From the NCBI RefSeq assembly GCF_051020765.1, contig NC_134930.1, positions 4,030,001 through 4,094,000 of the forward strand: a stretch of 64,000 bases of DNA, given 5' to 3'. The notes below the pieces were generated by a model, which saw only the letters and a program-made list of their open reading frames with translations, was not told the DNA's origin and searched no databases. The position numbers were made by a program, and so were the translations under genes. This stretch comes from Lasioglossum baleicum (taxonomy: Eukaryota > Arthropoda > Insecta > Hymenoptera > Halictidae). The first letter of the stretch is position 1. Every line of letters starts with the position of its first letter. Positions 60,446-64,000 of the stretch are shown here, one piece after another.

Positions 60446-62430
60446 TGTTACGTCGTCCGATGTACGACGTTGGCCTTGTACACACACTATGTATACAAGG
60501 TCTGATCTGCATAAGATCCACACACCGTCCCCTAGACATAAGAACATAATATTAAGATCTCATATATTCGATTGTTCTAATCCTTATCTCCGTCTCTACC
60601 CATCACCATAACTTCACCTTGATCAACACCTTACCTCAGTTTCAACCCATCACCACGACACATAATGCAATAAAGTATTGCATCACTCTGGAAGCATCTA
60701 GAAGCTTCTAGAAACGTCGAGAAGTCCAAAGACTGCTGCATCAGCAGTCCCACGCTCGTAGAGGGCAATAGGACAGCCACGAGACTGCAGCGTCAGCAGA
60801 AATGCACGTGCAGTCCCCGGGAGCGAAGACGCTGCTGCGTCAGCGGTTCTCCCACTCCGACGACTGAAGAACAAAGAGACTGCAGCGTCAGCTACCCCCA
60901 CTCCGACCGAAGGAGGCAAGGCAGAGCAGGCGCTTGCATCAGTCCGCCTCCATCTCGCGACTCGAGCAGTCCGCCTCCGACCGGCGACTCGAGCAGTCGT
61001 GCCAACCTGGCCTCAGCCGCCAGTCCGGCTTCTTCCGACTTCAAGAGCAGACGTGTTCAGTCTAGCTCCGCGAAAGTGAAGTGTGTCGATCCTTCACTCC
61101 TAATTCCAATTCCAATTCCAACTCTAACTCAACTCAACTCAACTCCTAATTCTCATACATTATTCCTATAACATATTACAATATCCATTATTCATTAATC
61201 CAATTACTACTCCTATTATAATACTACTTACATATTGTATACCAGTGTACTTACCAGTTCTTATTTAATATATCGTTGTTATACCAGTGTTTCGATCTTG
61301 TTATTCTTGTGTTAGTTCAACACCATCTTCCAATTCAGTTCTTGCATCGAATATATTAAACTCGTGACATATCCGGACTTGGTCTAAAGTGCGCAGTGGA
61401 AACGCTGAGCCGCCAATAAGGAATTTGAAGCGAGTCATAGAGAAGTTCTCGTGCCACGTCTAGAATTGGTCTAAAGTGCGCAGTGGAAACGCTGAGCCGC
61501 CACTATAGACGTGAAGCGAGTTAACTACCAAAAAGGTTAATAACAAGTGGAAGTTCATTTTCATTATATTATTAATATTCCATCATTACTATTCCTTACC
61601 CATGCGACGCCCACGTCGAGCGGGACGCAAGTATCAACTTGCTAAATTGAGACGCGCGTTGAGAAATAAAGCGGTGCTCGATCAAATCATTGCCACTACC
61701 GAGTGGACAGAACTTCTGGGAACCACCGAGCACATTCCGTGTGACGCGTCCGATTACGTTTCTGTATACGGTTGCCCTTGCAACCCTCCTAAAGAGGTCA
61801 ACCACGCGGACCTCTCGCGAGCTCCGACGCCAGTTCTGCATCCGGTCGATTGTCCAGAGGTGATCGACATAGCCGACGACGACGACAGCCGAGACACGAT
61901 CATCGTTCCCAGGGTCCGTTGCCGAATCATCCGTGACGTTCCTCTGCCAGCTCATCAACGTGTCGTCTTGCGGCCAGCATCCAAGGCCACTAACGTCGTC
62001 CCGAACCGAGCAGCAGCAACTTTGCCAGATCTTCCCCACCTCGAGGACATCTGTATAGAAGATCCGATGTACGACACCTACTGTCAGTACCGCCAGTTCC
62101 TGCTGCAACAATATTATTAGGCGTTAATACAACAATGCGGTGAGTCGTATAATATCTTGTATAATTGTTGAATCCTGTAAACTCACCGTTCTCGTTGCAT
62201 CCTCTCGCGCGCGATTCTTGTCGGGACACTCCTTGTAACCGCGTCGGACGTTCTCTTCTTGACTGCATCCATAGCAATATCGGTTGTCCTAGTGCATATG
62301 ACAGCCCGCGGCTGTCTCGGCACGAAAGACCACTCCTCATTTTAATCTTCATATCTCAACCGTCCGTCTGTCACTGTTCTCTTTTCTCTCTCCTGGTACC
62401 TGTAACAAAAACACAGTGACGGACGTGACA
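60446..62430 (+). repeat. LTR-A, 5' LTR of A6
   Basis: 1,985 bp, the longest LTR-A here; it repeats a CCGCCTCCATCTCGCGACTCGAG-like unit near 60945-60990 that most other copies have once. Heat-shock array at 60691-60723. Confidence 0.94.
61602..62120 (+). CDS. ORF-L (A6 5' LTR)
   Basis: 172 codons, open; shares the IIRDVPLPAH and MYDTYCQ variants with A2. Same basic N terminus and VIDIADDDD motif. Confidence 0.6.
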   Translation: MRRPRRAGRKYQLAKLRRALRNKAVLDQIIATTEWTELLGTTEHIPCDASDYVSVYGCPCNPPKEVNHADLSRAPTPVLHPVDCPEVIDIADDDDSRDTIIVPRVRCRIIRDVPLPAHQRVVLRPASKATNVVPNRAAATLPDLPHLEDICIEDPMYDTYCQYRQFLLQQYY

Positions 62431-62543
62431 AATTTGGCGCAGTCGGTAGGACAACGAAGTGGTCGCCGATATTTGCATTAATAAGCCCCGACGCGTGTCA
62501 GTACGAAGTTCACATTTCTTAAATCCCATTTATATCTTTCAAA

Positions 62544-63902
62544 ATGTCTCGCCCAATCACGCGATCTCAAAAGGATCTCCGAGCAGATCCTAACGCAGAC
62601 CTTCCTCCAATGACCGAGGAAGAGCTACTCCTTTATGCGCAAGACCTCGCCCGTAGAGAGCAATATCTCAAAGAGGAAACTGATTTTATTGCCAAATTGC
62701 GTCTCAAATATGAAGAAGACGCACAAAACCAAAAGAATATGCTCGATGAAATACGAAAAGAGCTTCATAACATCCAAATCACGAGTCAAAGCCTACGTCA
62801 ACAATCGCCTACACCAGGCCCTAGTAACGTCTCTAATATGCGGGAACCTTCACCGCCAGAGCCACGCGAAATCCCACAGTATGAACCTACTGGCAATTTT
62901 GCTCTAAAGCAAGCCGCCGAGCTTGTCCCTAGATTCGACGGAACTTCGTCTTCCGTCCTACAATTCATACGTGCATGCAAACGCGCGCGTGACACCGTAC
63001 CGGCCACTGCAGAGCGTGCCCTCACAAAATTGCTCTGCAATAAACTCCACGATCGTGCTTATGCCGCTATAGAAGGCGAGCACATATTCACAATTTCTGC
63101 ACTATGCGAGAAATTACGAACAGTACTGGGCCCATACAAATTCGTTGACCAGTACCGTGGCGATCTCGCGAGTGTACTCCAAGCTCCAAACGAGCACATC
63201 CTAGACTTCATCAATCGCGTTAAAGACCTTCGAACCGCGATTCAAGATGCCACAGATATTGGCCTCGATTACGAAGAACTAGATCGCTTCGTAGTAGATT
63301 GTTTTCTACGAGGTCTCCTTCCCCAGCTGCGTGCCGAAGTGCTTCATTGCCCTTCGCGAAATCCTGCCACTGTTTTCGAAGCAGCCATCTCTGCTTACAG
63401 GCAGTATGAGTCAGACCAGACTCGTCGACGAGAACTGATCCGCGAAGAAAAACGAGTCAGCTTCTCTGATAACCGGCCGTATCGCCCGCGTTCCACGTAC
63501 GAGTCCGCTCGTGACATTCCAGAGCGAACTCAAGAACGCCGCGATAACAGACCGGACTCGTCTCAGCAGTCCTCGAGAAACTTAAACCGGGACTCTTATC
63601 GCTCCCCGACGCCGCAACGGCGATGGGAAAATAATCCTCGCGACCAAAACACGTACCGCGATGGTCGCACAGATCGCCCTTCAAGCTCTAACAAATTTTG
63701 CAACTACTGCAAAGTCCCCGGGCACGATATTCACGAGTGCCGTAAGCGCGCTTTTAATAATAATAGGAGGTCGGGAAACGAGTCCGGCCTCCCGACCGAA
63801 GCCAACCCCAGGCGGGAGGCCGCATCTTCAACCCAAACTACAGCCCGCACCCAAACGACTATCCGGACGAACGACCAGTCCGACGATTCGTCTCAGCAGT
63901 AA
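62544..63902 (+). CDS. gag: A6 Gag
   Basis: 452 residues with the same parts as A1 Gag: charged coil, capsid-like core and CCHC knuckle (CNYCKVPGHDIHEC). ATG at 62544, 113 nt after the LTR end. Frameshift heptamer 63773-63779 with stem 63785-63794/63813-63822. Confidence 0.93.
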   Translation: MSRPITRSQKDLRADPNADLPPMTEEELLLYAQDLARREQYLKEETDFIAKLRLKYEEDAQNQKNMLDEIRKELHNIQITSQSLRQQSPTPGPSNVSNMREPSPPEPREIPQYEPTGNFALKQAAELVPRFDGTSSSVLQFIRACKRARDTVPATAERALTKLLCNKLHDRAYAAIEGEHIFTISALCEKLRTVLGPYKFVDQYRGDLASVLQAPNEHILDFINRVKDLRTAIQDATDIGLDYEELDRFVVDCFLRGLLPQLRAEVLHCPSRNPATVFEAAISAYRQYESDQTRRRELIREEKRVSFSDNRPYRPRSTYESARDIPERTQERRDNRPDSSQQSSRNLNRDSYRSPTPQRRWENNPRDQNTYRDGRTDRPSSSNKFCNYCKVPGHDIHECRKRAFNNNRRSGNESGLPTEANPRREAASSTQTTARTQTTIRTNDQSDDSSQQ

Positions 63903-64000
63903 ATCTTGCTGCAGACTCACCAATTCCGCGCGTAAAAATCTCCGCCCCTCAATTACAAAAGAAGTGTGAATTTTTGTTGGACACGGGTTCGGAGATCAAT
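63779..64000 (+). CDS. pol: A6 protease/Pol, start only
   Basis: The -1 frame after the heptamer is open to the window end and reaches the LDTGSEIN active-site motif at about 63977. Confidence 0.8.

Larger units (their letters stand above)
60446..64000 (+). mobile_element. Element A6 (3' part outside window)
   Basis: Plus strand: 5' LTR 60446-62430, PBS 62435-62450, gag 62544-63902, protease start at the window end. Whether it codes for RT cannot be seen. The left flank is AGAG (60442-60445). Confidence 0.92.

Overview
The window is a dense eukaryotic transposon nest. Essentially every base can be assigned to one of two related families of long-LTR Ty3/gypsy retrotransposons, here called A and B; no host gene, tRNA, rRNA or CRISPR array was found. 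A serine-tRNA primer binding site (PBS), the RT/integrase type, 4-bp target duplications and TTAGG-like motifs in the B LTR suggest an insect genome, possibly Hymenoptera (weak inference). LTR-A is about 1.86-1.99 kb and LTR-B is 1,779 bp.

Layout: 1-1449 is an A LTR (minus) cut by the window edge, nested in a plus-strand A LTR fragment (1450-1651). That fragment lies in the leader of element B1 (1652-18956, plus; gag, protease and a virus-like envelope glycoprotein, no RT). B1 gag is interrupted by the complete element A1 (1988-12348, plus; gag, PR-RT-RNaseH-IN). B1 sits in the 3' LTR of A2 (18957-54417, minus; gag, protease, an RT-less linker and the integrase tail). A2 also contains B2 (20589-45431, plus; gag, PR-RT-RNaseH-IN and a Cys-rich domain), a solo LTR-B (46062-47840) and a solo LTR-A (49807-51772). 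The 5' LTR of B2 is split by A3 (21656-35967, minus), a tandem LTR-body-LTR-body-LTR array. A2 lies in the remnant A5 (54418-55397). Then come an LTR-A fragment (55398-55814), A4 (55815-60445, minus, RT-less) and A6 (60446 to the window end, plus).

How the parts work together: Gag and protease-containing polyproteins are linked by a -1 frameshift signal (G GGA AAC plus a GC-rich stem) conserved in both families. Each family has copies coding for RT and integrase (A1, B2) and copies that share LTR, leader, gag and protease but carry another central module instead: an envelope (B1), a Cys-rich accessory protein (A3), or a linker joined to the integrase tail (A2, A4). The linkers of A-type and B-type RT-less copies resemble each other, so this may be an old helper/partner (split-genome) arrangement.

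Other notable layers are a 172-codon ORF inside LTR-A with a SUMO-interaction-like motif, a heat-shock-element array plus ARE-like sites in LTR-A, covarying tandem hairpins in LTR-B and in the B leader, and repeated PBS copies that may explain LTR growth in family B.
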